64,000 nucleotides of DNA from RGIG9060 sp052173655 (GCA_052173655.1 JBQMYD010000005.1:175810-239809), one strand, 5' to 3'. Numbered from the stretch's first letter, positions 43,846 through 53,526 are shown. The notes: generated from the sequence alone by a model not told the origin. Program-made: numbers and translations.

Positions 43846-44712
43846 ATGGATTCAAAACGAACTTTATGGATTTTAGCGGCAGTAGGGCTTTTTTTACTTG
43901 CAGTAGTAGGTTTTGCATTGATTGTATATGCTCCTGCAAAAAACTCAAAACCTGCAAATATCAACACACAAGCAACAAACGATATTTGGATAGCATCTCA
44001 ACCGGAGCTTGAAATCAAGTCAACTGAGGTAGATACTTTAAAACCTTTACACGGAATAAATCAAAACGGTAATTCAAGTACACAAATTCAGAATTTTCAA
44101 AATCAAAATTCAATTGATCAGGAGCAAAATTATTACGGACAAAATCAAGACTTGCAAAGTTATCAAAAAGTAAAAGATTTGACAGTTTTAAGCGATAACA
44201 CAAAAATAATAACAAATGGAAATACAACCATAGACCTAACAGGAATAATTTCAAATTCTTCAAGTCAGCCTGTAATTACGAATAATTCACAATTAAATAC
44301 AGAGTCAAGTTCATATCAAACTTTAGACAAAAAAAATCAGTCAAAAGACGAAAAAGTTTATAGAACTTCGGAGAATTCTGCTACAAAACCTGTTGCAAAA
44401 AAAACAACATCGACAAAAGCTACTCCGACTGCAACTAGAACGACAGCGATTCAACCAAAATACTGGATTCAAGTTTCTTCATATTCGAGCAAGAAAAATG
44501 CAGAAGAAGCAAGAAATGCCTTGAGTTCAGAAAAAATTCCGGGAGAAATTTTTACATTCTCGGATAAAAACGGAACACTGTTTTATAGAGTACGTGTAGG
44601 TCCTTACACAACCAAAAGCGAGGCGGAATATTGGCAAGAAAGAATTAAGTCTATTGAAAAATTTACAAAGACACAAACTTTTATAACGGATTCGTCTGCA
44701 AAGGCAAAATAA
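43846..44712 (+). CDS. SPOR domain protein, membrane anchored
   Basis: A 288-residue protein: a cytoplasmic start, one membrane helix (about 8-28), a long Asn/Gln/Ser/Thr-rich periplasmic linker (30-205), and a C-terminal SPOR domain (about 210-285, YWIQVSSYSSKKNAEEA to RVRVGPYTTKSEAE). SPOR domains bind denuded septal peptidoglycan, so a role at division sites or in wall shaping is likely. It starts 3 bp after coaE and is probably co-transcribed with polA and coaE. The linker is low complexity and should vary between strains. Confidence 0.88.
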   Translation: MDSKRTLWILAAVGLFLLAVVGFALIVYAPAKNSKPANINTQATNDIWIASQPELEIKSTEVDTLKPLHGINQNGNSSTQIQNFQNQNSIDQEQNYYGQNQDLQSYQKVKDLTVLSDNTKIITNGNTTIDLTGIISNSSSQPVITNNSQLNTESSSYQTLDKKNQSKDEKVYRTSENSATKPVAKKTTSTKATPTATRTTAIQPKYWIQVSSYSSKKNAEEARNALSSEKIPGEIFTFSDKNGTLFYRVRVGPYTTKSEAEYWQERIKSIEKFTKTQTFITDSSAKAK

Positions 44713-44766
44713 AAAGTAGATAACGCAGATGGCTGAAAATTCATAAAACTTTTTATAAAGTTTATC

Positions 44767-44816
44767 AAAAAATCGATTTTTTGCCCTATTAATTAGGTAT
44801 GAAAAATCGATTTTTT
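44767..44816 (+). repeat. duplicated palindrome around the start of the beta-barrel gene
   Basis: AAAAAATCGATTTTTT (44767-44782) and AAAAATCGATTTTTT (44802-44816) are near-identical palindromes, one in the leader and one covering codons 2-6 of the following gene. They can form separate hairpins or pair with each other across the ribosome-binding region. Confidence 0.6.
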
Positions 44817-46355
44817 ATTTTTGTGCTTTTGGTTTTTCTGTTGCTTTCAAAAGCTTTTTCAGAATCGGAGCATATCCAAGATTCAACAAAATTCAATGAA
44901 AATTCTTCGAAAAAATCAGGAACATCCAAAATTTCAAAACAAACTCAAAAAAAAGAGTCAAATCCACATAAAACTGAAAATTCTGTCAGATATGATTTCA
45001 ATGAAAAAAATCATACCATAGGAATAAATATAAAAACAAAAGTGCAAAAAAATAACTCTATTGAAAGCATTTTTTTTACCAAAATTCATCCTGACCCGTC
45101 TTTAGTTAATTGGGCAATAAAACAAAATACTGAAAACTTTGTTTTTCAAACAGGAAATTTGAGTTTTTCCGGTTCAAATTCTAAAATGAATAATCTTTCA
45201 TGGACAAGTATTGATTGTTTTAGTGAGAATTTTCTTTCGTCAATTTTTTTTAAGGCAAATAACCCGATTAATGCAAATTCAGTTAATAATTTTTCCACTT
45301 TTATAAAATACACACCTCCTTTGCAAAATTTTTTACAATTTAAACCAAATTTTTGTTTTGCTTGGACTCCCGATTTTAATGCAACAACAAAAATTGATAC
45401 AAGTAAAATTTTTGTAAGTTCAATTTTTCCGTTTAACTTTGGAAAATATAAATTTTCACTCGGAATAAGTTATGCTTCAAGTTATCTTGAAAAAAATTCA
45501 TCAAGCTGGTATTTAAAATCTCCGTATTTTTTAGAAAACCGTTTTTCAAAATTTTTGGGTGAAATTGATTTTAAAGGAAATTTTTTTAAGATATATTCCG
45601 CTTTTTTTTTATCGCAAGATCCTGTGAAGCCTGAAATTTTTAAATCCGGCGAAAGATTTGATGCAATGCTTGATTTTAACTTTTCAAAATATGTAAAAAA
45701 TACAACAGCTACCAGAGTGTTTTTAAGTCAAAATGATTTATACACCCTTAACGGAAAGATTATAAAAGAACCTCTCCATTATTGTATATCCGAAAAAATA
45801 CAAATAAAATTAGATCTGTGTAATATTATTTTCTCCTCGCTTTTTGACTCAAAATATTCATACGACGAAGGGGCTTCCATGGTTGCAGGCAATTCAGAGT
45901 GTTTTCAGTGCGGTATAAAAGCGGATTTTTTTACTTGGAATTTATGTACAAAGTATAAATACAGGATAGATACAACAAAATTTTTTTTTACTCCGTTTCA
46001 TGAAATTCTTGTTTCTTGTTGGATTACAATCTTAAAATACAATGATTTTTTTATTTCAAATTTTTCTTACTTACAATTCACAAGTGAAAATTGGAATATT
46101 TATACAAAGCTTAATTTTTCGCAAAAAAAACTGAACTTTGAGATTTCTGAAAAACTCGGAGGAAAATACGAAAATGAAGATTCTGCTTCTTTAAAAAAAA
46201 TAAATACTGATACAAAAATAAAAATAAGCTGCAAAAATTTTTGGTTAAGCACACAAATAAACACTAAGCCAACAAAAAAAGCGATATCAAATACCGAAAA
46301 AAAAGTCTTAAATACCGCTTTTAAAATATCGATTGGATATTCAATAAAATTTTAG
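44799..46355 (+). CDS. putative outer-membrane beta-barrel protein, unknown function
   Basis: A 518-residue protein that I do not recognise. Residues 1-20 form a clean signal peptide ending near AFSES. A Ser/Lys/Asn-rich stretch (20-65) is followed by about 440 residues of alternating polar and hydrophobic short strands with many aromatic residues, ending in ISIGYSIKF, the terminal Phe expected of BAM-inserted barrels. That suggests an outer-membrane protein, but without a named family. TAGGT precedes the ATG, and TATTAA six bases upstream could also act as a -10. Its 3' end overlaps the convergent nagB by 4 bp. Confidence 0.6.
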   Translation: MKNRFFIFVLLVFLLLSKAFSESEHIQDSTKFNENSSKKSGTSKISKQTQKKESNPHKTENSVRYDFNEKNHTIGINIKTKVQKNNSIESIFFTKIHPDPSLVNWAIKQNTENFVFQTGNLSFSGSNSKMNNLSWTSIDCFSENFLSSIFFKANNPINANSVNNFSTFIKYTPPLQNFLQFKPNFCFAWTPDFNATTKIDTSKIFVSSIFPFNFGKYKFSLGISYASSYLEKNSSSWYLKSPYFLENRFSKFLGEIDFKGNFFKIYSAFFLSQDPVKPEIFKSGERFDAMLDFNFSKYVKNTTATRVFLSQNDLYTLNGKIIKEPLHYCISEKIQIKLDLCNIIFSSLFDSKYSYDEGASMVAGNSECFQCGIKADFFTWNLCTKYKYRIDTTKFFFTPFHEILVSCWITILKYNDFFISNFSYLQFTSENWNIYTKLNFSQKKLNFEISEKLGGKYENEDSASLKKINTDTKIKISCKNFWLSTQINTKPTKKAISNTEKKVLNTAFKISIGYSIKF

Positions 46356-47155
46356 AATGAATTATCTAAATTTTCACTTTCAATGTCTTTAAAATATTTT
46401 GCACTCCCGCATTTTATTTCATCAGTAGCATCTTCGTCACAAACTATAATAGCTTTTTTGTGCATTTGAAGAGCACTTACTGTCCACATTTGACTTACCC
46501 CTTCTTCAATTGCATGTTTTAGAGCTACTGCCTTATTGTGTCCCGTAATCAAAATCATAACTTCTTCTGCATCACAAATAGTTCCCACTCCAACCGTCAG
46601 TGCAGTGTTTGGAACTTGCGTAACATCGCCGTCAAAAAAACGAGAATTCACTCGCATTGTTCCCTTTGTAAGAACTTTTACGCGAGTTCTGCTTGCTAAA
46701 GAAGATCCCGGCTCATTAAAAGCAATATGTCCGTCAACACCAACTCCTCCAAGGAAAAGTTTTATACCTCCAACAGCTGCAATGGATTTTTCATAGGTTT
46801 CACATTCTAAGTCCAAATCCTTTGCCATTCCATTCAAAATATGGACATTTTCCTTTTTGATATTTATGTGGCTAAAAAAATTATCCCACATAAACCTATG
46901 ATAACTTTGAGGATGATATTCAGGCAATCCGACATATTCATCCATGTTGAAAGTTACAACATGTTCAAAAGAAACCTTGCCTTGCTCGTACAAATCGATC
47001 AGGGCTTTGTAAGTGCCCAAAGGAGTACTTCCCGTAGGCAAACCTAGTACAAAAGGCTTTTTTACAGTGGGTGCATATTCATTAATACGCACTGCAATGT
47101 GATTTGCAGCCCATTTGCTACATTTATCGTAGTCATTTTGAATAATTACTCTCAT
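46352..47155 (-). CDS. nagB: glucosamine-6-phosphate deaminase
   Basis: A 267-residue isomerase/deaminase that converts glucosamine-6-phosphate to fructose-6-phosphate and ammonia, letting amino sugars enter glycolysis. GLPTGSTPLGTYKAL, the catalytic Asp in FNMDEYVGLP and the GGVGVDGHIAFNEPGSS block with its His are diagnostic. Length equals E. coli NagB. ATG 47155 is fixed by GGAGAT upstream and the conserved MRVII start; the frame continues upstream without support. nagA is not adjacent. Confidence 0.96.
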   Translation of the reverse strand: MRVIIQNDYDKCSKWAANHIAVRINEYAPTVKKPFVLGLPTGSTPLGTYKALIDLYEQGKVSFEHVVTFNMDEYVGLPEYHPQSYHRFMWDNFFSHINIKKENVHILNGMAKDLDLECETYEKSIAAVGGIKLFLGGVGVDGHIAFNEPGSSLASRTRVKVLTKGTMRVNSRFFDGDVTQVPNTALTVGVGTICDAEEVMILITGHNKAVALKHAIEEGVSQMWTVSALQMHKKAIIVCDEDATDEIKCGSAKYFKDIESENLDNSF

Positions 47156-47285
47156 ACTACATCTCCTAAAACCTTTTTTTGCAATGTTATCGCAAAAAAA
47201 TAAGCGAAACATCCACAAAAACAAATTTAGACTGTAAAAAGAAATACCCATATGTGTATAACTTTTTATCACGTCTTATATGAAA

Positions 47286-48623
47286 CTAATCTTCAGCTTT
47301 TGAAAGCATAAGATTGGTTAGAATTCCAAGAATCAAAGCACATGCAACTGTTGTAACGGTTACTCTTCCAAAAGAAACCGACATTCCTCCTACTCCTGTT
47401 ATGAAAATTACAGAAGCAACAAAAAGATTTCTGTTTTTATTCAAATCAACATTTTGAAACATTTTTAGACCGGAAACCGCAATAAATCCGTAAAGAGCAA
47501 TACAAACTCCGCCCATTACACAGCTGGGTATTGTTTCAAGAAATGCAACCAACGGCGATATAAAAGAAAAAATCAAACAAAGAATTGCACAACCCCAAAT
47601 TGAAATTGTAGATGCATTGCGGGTAATTGCAACACAACCTATTGATTCTCCATAGGTTGTATTCGGACAACCGCCAAAAAACGCTCCAACTACAGAACCT
47701 ATACCGTCCCCTAAAAGAGTTCTCATAAGTCCGGGCTTTTTTAGTAAGTCAACGCCAACGATTGAAGATAAGTTTTTGTGATCGGCAATATGTTCTGCAA
47801 AAACTACAAAAGCAACAGGAACGTATGCTGCCAAAAGAGTTAAAATATAAGTTCCCGAAATATCTTTCACCCCCTGTATTCCGCCCTTTACAAAAGCAAA
47901 ATCAGGTACAGATAAATATCCTCCAAGTGATTTATAGTCCAAATTTGTAACAGCGGAATAGTCTATTACAATGAGAGAAGAACAACCGGAAATATGACCT
48001 ATTAATGCGAATATGGAAGCAGCAACATAGCCTGCAAGAATTCCAACCACGAACGGAATCAATTTTCCTATTCCCTTACTGTAAGAAGAACATACCATTG
48101 TTACCGCTAATGTTATGAAACCGCAGATAAGAGTTACATAAGAACTTCCACCCTGAACATTTGTTTTCATAACATCGGCAATCGCATTTCCTGCAAGTGA
48201 AAGCCCAATAATTGCAACCGTAGGACCTATAATTACCGGCGGCATAAGTTTATCAATCCAAGCTACACCGCAAAACTTGATTACAACTGCAATGATTATG
48301 TAAACAAGTCCTGCCATAAAAGCTCCTATAATCAATCCCAAATAGCCGATTGCAAGACTTGCAGCACCTGCAAAGGCACTAAACATCGAACCAATAAAAG
48401 CAAAAGATGAACCCAAAAAAACAGGGCTGGAACTTTTTGTAAATAAAAGGTAAACAATAGAACCTATACCGGCTCCAAAAAGTGCGGCACTTGCCGTTAA
48501 ACCATGTCCTACAATCGCAGGGACTGCAATAGTCGCCGCCATAACAGCCAAAAGTTGCTGAAAAGCAAACAAAAAAATACTACCGAGTTTTGGTTTATCC
48601 TTTATCCCATAAATCAAACTCAT
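47286..48623 (-). CDS. uracil/xanthine permease (NCS2 family)
   Basis: A 445-residue membrane protein with about 14 helices in the NCS2 fold. The first-segment FAFQQLLAVMAATIAVP, the FLGSSFAFIG segment of TM3, the Glu of VVFAEHIADHKNLSS in TM8 and CPNTTYGESIGCVAITR in TM10 match UraA-type uracil permeases, with the Glu residues that hold the base and the proton. Uracil is the best guess for substrate. AGGAG precedes the ATG, and an extended -10 (TGATATAGT at 48663-48655, minus) gives an ordinary leader. Confidence 0.9.
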   Translation of the reverse strand: MSLIYGIKDKPKLGSIFLFAFQQLLAVMAATIAVPAIVGHGLTASAALFGAGIGSIVYLLFTKSSSPVFLGSSFAFIGSMFSAFAGAASLAIGYLGLIIGAFMAGLVYIIIAVVIKFCGVAWIDKLMPPVIIGPTVAIIGLSLAGNAIADVMKTNVQGGSSYVTLICGFITLAVTMVCSSYSKGIGKLIPFVVGILAGYVAASIFALIGHISGCSSLIVIDYSAVTNLDYKSLGGYLSVPDFAFVKGGIQGVKDISGTYILTLLAAYVPVAFVVFAEHIADHKNLSSIVGVDLLKKPGLMRTLLGDGIGSVVGAFFGGCPNTTYGESIGCVAITRNASTISIWGCAILCLIFSFISPLVAFLETIPSCVMGGVCIALYGFIAVSGLKMFQNVDLNKNRNLFVASVIFITGVGGMSVSFGRVTVTTVACALILGILTNLMLSKAED

Positions 48624-48716
48624 TTATTTTCTCCTACATTCATAAATTTAGAAAACTATATCATAAATTTTCCAAAAATGAAAATACGTGTTTTAAGTGT
48701 ACCGAAAAACATAAAA

Positions 48717-49448
48717 TCAGCTTTCAAGCTGCCCGTCCTTTATTTTTATGCATCGGTCTGCCATATCCATAATTTTTCGGTCATGCGTAGAAAAAATAAA
48801 AGTCGTATTGAACTCTTTGTTCATCTCTTTCATAAGAGATAGAATATTCTCTCCCGTTTTTGAATCTAAATTTGCGGTAGGCTCATCAGCAAGAATGATA
48901 GGAGTCTTGGTTACAAGGGAACGAGCAATTGCAACACGCTGTCTCTGCCCTCCTGAAAGCTGTGAAGGTTTGTGAGTAAAAAACTTTTCAAGCCCTACTC
49001 TGGAAATAAGATATTCAATCCATTCCCTACGTTCCTGCTTTGACATGTCTTTTACACTTTCTATTCCCAAGTGAAGCGGATATTCTATATTTTCATATAC
49101 ATTTAATACCGGCAAAAGATTAAAACTTTGAAATATAAAACCTATGTTATTTTTACGTATTTTACAAATTCTGCTATCTGCATTTCCTGAAATTTTACCT
49201 GTTTTTTGATAAAACAGTTGGTCTTTATCTGTAAATACAGGTTTTCCGTTTAAAAAAACTTTTCCGGTATTGGGCATATCTATAAGCCCAACAATATTCA
49301 AAATAGTTGATTTTCCACTTCCGCTGGGGCCGGCAATAGTAACAAACTCGCCTTTGTCAACCGAAAAACTTACACCCTTTAAAGCTTCAACCTCAAGAGA
49401 ACCTAATTGATAAATCTTTTTTACACGTTGTAATTCGATAATTGTCAC
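48717..49448 (-). CDS. ABC transporter ATP-binding protein (MacB/LolD type), no adjacent permease
   Basis: A 243-residue ATPase. Walker A GPSGSGKST, Q-loop FQSFNLLP, signature LSGGQRQRVAIARS, Walker B IILADEPTANLDS and the switch His in STHD are complete. It belongs to the MacB/LolD family that drives lipoprotein sorting or export through FtsX-like permeases. No permease gene is next to it; flanking genes are a uracil permease and a GGDEF/EAL protein. Between strand two and the Q-loop (about residues 70-95) there is an insertion of roughly 15-20 residues (LFYQKTGKISGNADSR region) relative to ordinary LolD. The frame's ATG has no clear Shine-Dalgarno. Confidence 0.85.
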   Translation of the reverse strand: MTIIELQRVKKIYQLGSLEVEALKGVSFSVDKGEFVTIAGPSGSGKSTILNIVGLIDMPNTGKVFLNGKPVFTDKDQLFYQKTGKISGNADSRICKIRKNNIGFIFQSFNLLPVLNVYENIEYPLHLGIESVKDMSKQERREWIEYLISRVGLEKFFTHKPSQLSGGQRQRVAIARSLVTKTPIILADEPTANLDSKTGENILSLMKEMNKEFNTTFIFSTHDRKIMDMADRCIKIKDGQLES

Positions 49449-49616
49449 AATTTTTTCTTTGACCGTTTTTCATCCTAAGAGAAAGTGCTAAAATTGTCAA
49501 CCAAATTAAGAGTGCAAACTAAATCTGCAAACCGGAAATATGGCAAGGGGAAAAAAACTACAAGGTAAAAAAAATTAGATTTTTTTCAAAATTTTTTAAA
49601 ATCTAAGAAAAAAAAT

Positions 49617-49645
49617 TTGCATGTTTTTAAAAATGTACTTATACT
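49617..49645 (+). promoter_or_regulatory. promoter of the GGDEF/EAL gene
   Basis: TTGCAT (49617-49622), a 17-bp spacer and TATACT (49640-49645) lead a roughly 65-nt leader. Just upstream, TTAGATTTT and AAAATCTAA (49575-49606) form an A/T-rich 9-bp inverted repeat that could be an operator. The remainder of this 267-bp gap shows nothing else. Confidence 0.55.
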
Positions 49646-49715
49646 GTTCTTGTTGAATTGGAGAAAATAAAGATTTTTTCCTGTTTTTGATTTTTTATGT
49701 TAAAGAGATAAATTT

Positions 49716-52046
49716 TTGCGAAAAATTGTATTTAAAAACAAAAAATCTTACTTTATAATCCCGTTACTTATCATGGCAGTTAGTTTTGTAGCAATTCTGG
49801 CAGCTCTTTTTTCACTTTACTTTACAACAATTTCTTCCTCAAGAGGAAAATTTAAAGAATACCAAAGCGAAATTAACAAACAAATTGCCAGGACTATAGA
49901 AAAAGGCATTACCAAAAATCTAAAATTCGTAGAGTCAATATCGGATCTTTTATCAAAAAATCCCGATCGTACATCCGTTCAATTTTTTAACCAAGTTGAT
50001 TTTTTAAAAGATTTGTACGGAATTTCGGAAATTATCATTTCTGATGTAAACGGAAAATGCAGAGTAAAAGGTAAAACCTACGATATCTCCGACAAAGAAT
50101 ATTTTTTAGAAGCAATGGAAGGAAAAACTTTAGTTTCAGATCCGCTGGACAGTTTTGAAACCGGAGAAAAAATAATAGTCTATGCCTCACCGTATTTTTC
50201 CAATGAAAAAATTTGCGGAATCGTTATTGCAATAGAACCTATTAATACTTTAAAAAAAATATTACAAACTGCAAATAATTTTTTTGAAGACTCTTTTATC
50301 AGGCTTATTGATACACACGGAGATTACATCACACAGTCCGAAGCATTTGAGCCGGATTATACAAAGTCTATATTCGACGATCTGTTTTATATCCTAAAAG
50401 ATGAAGAAAAAATTTTGAGTTTTTTAAAAACAATATCAGACTCAAAAAAAACACAAGTTATAGAACACTCAATTAACGGTATTCGCTGTGCAAATATTTA
50501 CACACCGGTAAATTACAATGGATGGTTTATATATTCGGTTGTCCCGATAAATTTGATGACTAAAAAACAAATTTTGACAACTTTTATTTTTATTTCACTT
50601 TGTTTTATACTTTTTGGCGGAATGATTTTTTCGCTTTTCACGACTTTTAAGATGTACACTAAACATGAAGAAGAATTACGACATCTTGCATATACCGACA
50701 GATTAACGGGCAAAGGAAATTTTCAATGGTTTATTGATGAAGGGAAAAAAATCATAGATAAAAATCAGCAAAATAAATACGTAATTGTTTCCATCAATAT
50801 CCTCAATTTTAATCTTTTTAATCAAAAATTCGGAAGAGCTGCAGGAGATAAAAAAATCATAGATATTTTATCCTGCATTCAAAATAATCTGAATTCAAAT
50901 GAAATTGCGGCTCGTACCGATGGCGACAATTTTAAGTTGCTTATGTACTACGATAAATCAACTCAAAGTATCACGGATAGACTTGCAGAAATTTCAAGGC
51001 AAATAAACAAAAATGACATAACTGAAAATAAAAATAAAAAGCCGTTTTTTATAACATTGACAGCAGGTGTATGTCTTTTGGAAAGTTGCCTTCAAAAAAA
51101 TTCCACAATCAAAAAAAACAGTTCTGTCGGCAAGGAAAATACTTCAAATAAAAAAACTTATGATTTTTTAACTTGCTATGAAAGGAGCTTTTTTGCACTT
51201 TCCTCCGCAAAAAGCGTAAAAGATTCTTTTTTAAAAATTGATTTTTTTAGGGAAAAGGATCTGATTTTGATGAACAAACAACAAGCTGTAGAAAACAGAA
51301 TGCATGAAGCCCTCGACAACCAGGAATTCGTTGTATACCTGCAGCCAAAATTTAGTTTGGAACAAAACCGTATTTTAGGAGCAGAAGCCCTAACACGCTG
51401 GGAGTCAAAGGATAAAGGCATAGAGTATCCAAATTCTTTTATTCCTATTTTTGAAAATAACGGTTTCATTTTGGAACTTGATCTTTTTGTTTTTGAACAG
51501 ATTTGTAGCATGATCCGAAGATGGATTGACAAAGGTTTAGAACCTGTAACAATTTCTATCAATTTAAGCAGGGCATATTTGAACGATTTGAAGTTCATTC
51601 ATCATTTTGAAGAACGCAGAAAAAAATATGACGTTCCTGCAAAATATCTTGAACTGGAAATTACAGAAAGTGCAGTACTTGAAAAAGCTACCGACCTGTC
51701 AAAAATCGTTCATAAAATAAAAGAACTTGGCTATAAATGTTCAATTGACGATTTTGGAGCAGGTTATTCGTCGCTAAACATTCTAAAAGATATCCCGGTA
51801 GATACAATAAAAATTGACAAAGGATTTTTTTCAGGCAAAAACGCAGAAGGTCCAAAAAGCACAGCCATCATCACAAGTGTAATCAATCTTGCAAAAAAAT
51901 TAAATATGAAAACGGTTTCTGAAGGAATTGAAAACGATTCCCAAGTAACATTCCTAAAAGATGCTCAATGCGATATGATTCAAGGCTATTATTATTTCAA
52001 ACCGTTAAAAATTCCGGAATTTGAAAAACTTGTTTTCGGAATTTAG
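49716..52046 (+). CDS. membrane sensor with degenerate GGDEF and intact EAL (c-di-GMP phosphodiesterase)
   Basis: A 776-residue protein. TM1 (about 13-35) and TM2 (about 283-305) enclose a periplasmic dCache-like sensor. The GGDEF domain (about 330-500) has lost its motif: the signature loop reads RTDGDNF, so cyclase activity is unlikely. The EAL domain (about 520-776) is complete: GAEALTRWE, ISINLSR, LELEITES, DDFGAGYSSL, IKIDKGF, EGIEN and QGYYYFKP. It should lower c-di-GMP in response to an external signal, possibly with GTP binding by the GGDEF remnant as a regulator. TTG is used as start, behind AAAGAGA. Confidence 0.9.
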   Translation: MRKIVFKNKKSYFIIPLLIMAVSFVAILAALFSLYFTTISSSRGKFKEYQSEINKQIARTIEKGITKNLKFVESISDLLSKNPDRTSVQFFNQVDFLKDLYGISEIIISDVNGKCRVKGKTYDISDKEYFLEAMEGKTLVSDPLDSFETGEKIIVYASPYFSNEKICGIVIAIEPINTLKKILQTANNFFEDSFIRLIDTHGDYITQSEAFEPDYTKSIFDDLFYILKDEEKILSFLKTISDSKKTQVIEHSINGIRCANIYTPVNYNGWFIYSVVPINLMTKKQILTTFIFISLCFILFGGMIFSLFTTFKMYTKHEEELRHLAYTDRLTGKGNFQWFIDEGKKIIDKNQQNKYVIVSINILNFNLFNQKFGRAAGDKKIIDILSCIQNNLNSNEIAARTDGDNFKLLMYYDKSTQSITDRLAEISRQINKNDITENKNKKPFFITLTAGVCLLESCLQKNSTIKKNSSVGKENTSNKKTYDFLTCYERSFFALSSAKSVKDSFLKIDFFREKDLILMNKQQAVENRMHEALDNQEFVVYLQPKFSLEQNRILGAEALTRWESKDKGIEYPNSFIPIFENNGFILELDLFVFEQICSMIRRWIDKGLEPVTISINLSRAYLNDLKFIHHFEERRKKYDVPAKYLELEITESAVLEKATDLSKIVHKIKELGYKCSIDDFGAGYSSLNILKDIPVDTIKIDKGFFSGKNAEGPKSTAIITSVINLAKKLNMKTVSEGIENDSQVTFLKDAQCDMIQGYYYFKPLKIPEFEKLVFGI

Positions 52047-52062
52047 AGATAACTGCAAAGCG

Positions 52063-52704
52063 TTAAAAATTAATAGGTGAAAAACTTACTTTACCGAAAA
52101 TGTTTTTTTCTACGCAAAAATACTGAAAACTATAGCGTTCAACAAGACCCGGAAAATTTATCACTGCAAAACTTTTATACTTACTTCCTCTAGGCAAAGA
52201 ACAACTGCCGGGATTCAATAAAAGAATTCCTGATACTTCTTCCCAATGAACAATATGTGTATGTCCGTAAAAAGCAAAATCGGCATCAAACGAAGCAGCA
52301 CTTGCACTTAAAGTATCTGTACCAAAATTTACTGAAAAGCGGTGTCCATGCGTTACGAGAATATTTCTGCCTGCAGCTTCAAAAACCAACATATCTTTTA
52401 CGAAAGAAAAATCTTCTATATCGCAATTTCCTCTTACAACAGCTATTACAGGGGGAAGTTTTTCCTGCATTTTTACATTGGCTTTTGCTTCCTCAAAATA
52501 TCTGAAAAAATCACAAAGACCATCTCCGCAAAAAATCATCAGATCAACATTAACTGCAAATTCATCTATTACCTTACAAAAAATATCATACTCACCGTGA
52601 GAATCGGAAATAACCAACGCCGAAATGTTTTTCATGTTTTTTAAATTTTCTATTGCAACTTCGGAACCGATCAAGCCCGATTCATTCAAATTTAAACTAT
52701 TCAT
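52063..52704 (-). CDS. YfcE/MJ0936-family metallophosphoesterase (second copy)
   Basis: A 213-residue phosphoesterase. SDSHGEYD, CGDGLCDF, VRGNCDIED, THGHRFS and YGHTHI carry the metal ligands. About 28 N-terminal residues (MNSLNLNESGL region) precede the domain. Its ATG overlaps the lipoprotein stop by 4 bp, so it is the last gene of the likely mazG-clpP operon. It is only moderately similar to the copy at 6911-7474, so the two probably have different substrates. Confidence 0.9.
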   Translation of the reverse strand: MNSLNLNESGLIGSEVAIENLKNMKNISALVISDSHGEYDIFCKVIDEFAVNVDLMIFCGDGLCDFFRYFEEAKANVKMQEKLPPVIAVVRGNCDIEDFSFVKDMLVFEAAGRNILVTHGHRFSVNFGTDTLSASAASFDADFAFYGHTHIVHWEEVSGILLLNPGSCSLPRGSKYKSFAVINFPGLVERYSFQYFCVEKNIFGKVSFSPINF

Positions 52705-53507
52705 TTATTTTCCGATTTTGGAATCTTTTTCAAAACTTTTTCTTTTTTTGGGAATGCTTTTTCTATGTATTTTAGCACAAAATGGTTTTTTGCCCTTAAA
52801 CCTGTTGAAGAATCCAAATAAGTTGCAACTTCCCAGTCCGAACCGAAAATTTTAGATATAACCTTTAAAGTTACGGCATCCGGTCTTGTAAAAGAATTTA
52901 TCCCGGCAACTGATTTTATAGTTTGGATAATAATCTGATCCATCTTATCCATGTGCTGAAGATTTCCTTCTACTGCAAGCTCCATTTCAGAATTTTCCGA
53001 TTTTACTGTTTTTGCTTCTTCTACAAAATCCAACACTATATCAGAATCTGCTTCAATCCCAAGTACATCGTCTTGAGAAAAAAGAGAAATTATAAAACAT
53101 TTTGGATTTTCATCTTTTATTTTTGCCAAAGCTTTATGAGTAAATTCAGGAGCCCCAATAGTTATAAGCGCTTTGCATTTTTTCTCCAGTACATAATCGG
53201 CAAGATTTGAAATTCTACCTGAAATTCCATTAGAATAAAAATCTTTAGGATAAACATAGGGAACTACAAGACCTCCATTTTCGTCTAAGCCGAATTTATT
53301 GGAAATCAACTGTGTTATCCTTTCTACAAACTCTTCATCATTGTATCCATAGCCAAAAAGGAATGCAACACGCCCGTTTTCATAATTGGGTTCAATTTTA
53401 GAATTTTTATTTTTAGTACAACTTATAAAAACAAAAACACACAAAATAAAAAAAAACAAATATAAAACCCGAAATTTTCTATGATCTTTATTTTTATAAC
53501 TTTTCAT
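52701..53507 (-). CDS. lipoprotein with periplasmic-binding-protein-like pattern (DUF3798-like)
   Basis: A 268-residue lipoprotein: Lys/Arg-rich start, hydrophobic core and VFISC with the lipid Cys near residue 30. The mature part alternates strands and helices like a type I periplasmic binding protein (VAFLFGYGYND, ALITIGAPEFTHKALAKI, CFIISLFSQDD, ADSDIVLDF) and resembles DUF3798 proteins, but I am not certain of the family. ATG 53507 is chosen because it precedes the signal directly; the frame runs on upstream into the MBL gene. The ribosome-binding site (GTGGA) is weak. Likely to bind a small ligand at the cell surface; none can be named. Confidence 0.6.
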   Translation of the reverse strand: MKSYKNKDHRKFRVLYLFFFILCVFVFISCTKNKNSKIEPNYENGRVAFLFGYGYNDEEFVERITQLISNKFGLDENGGLVVPYVYPKDFYSNGISGRISNLADYVLEKKCKALITIGAPEFTHKALAKIKDENPKCFIISLFSQDDVLGIEADSDIVLDFVEEAKTVKSENSEMELAVEGNLQHMDKMDQIIIQTIKSVAGINSFTRPDAVTLKVISKIFGSDWEVATYLDSSTGLRAKNHFVLKYIEKAFPKKEKVLKKIPKSENK

Positions 53508-53526
53508 TTTCCACAACCTAAAAAAC

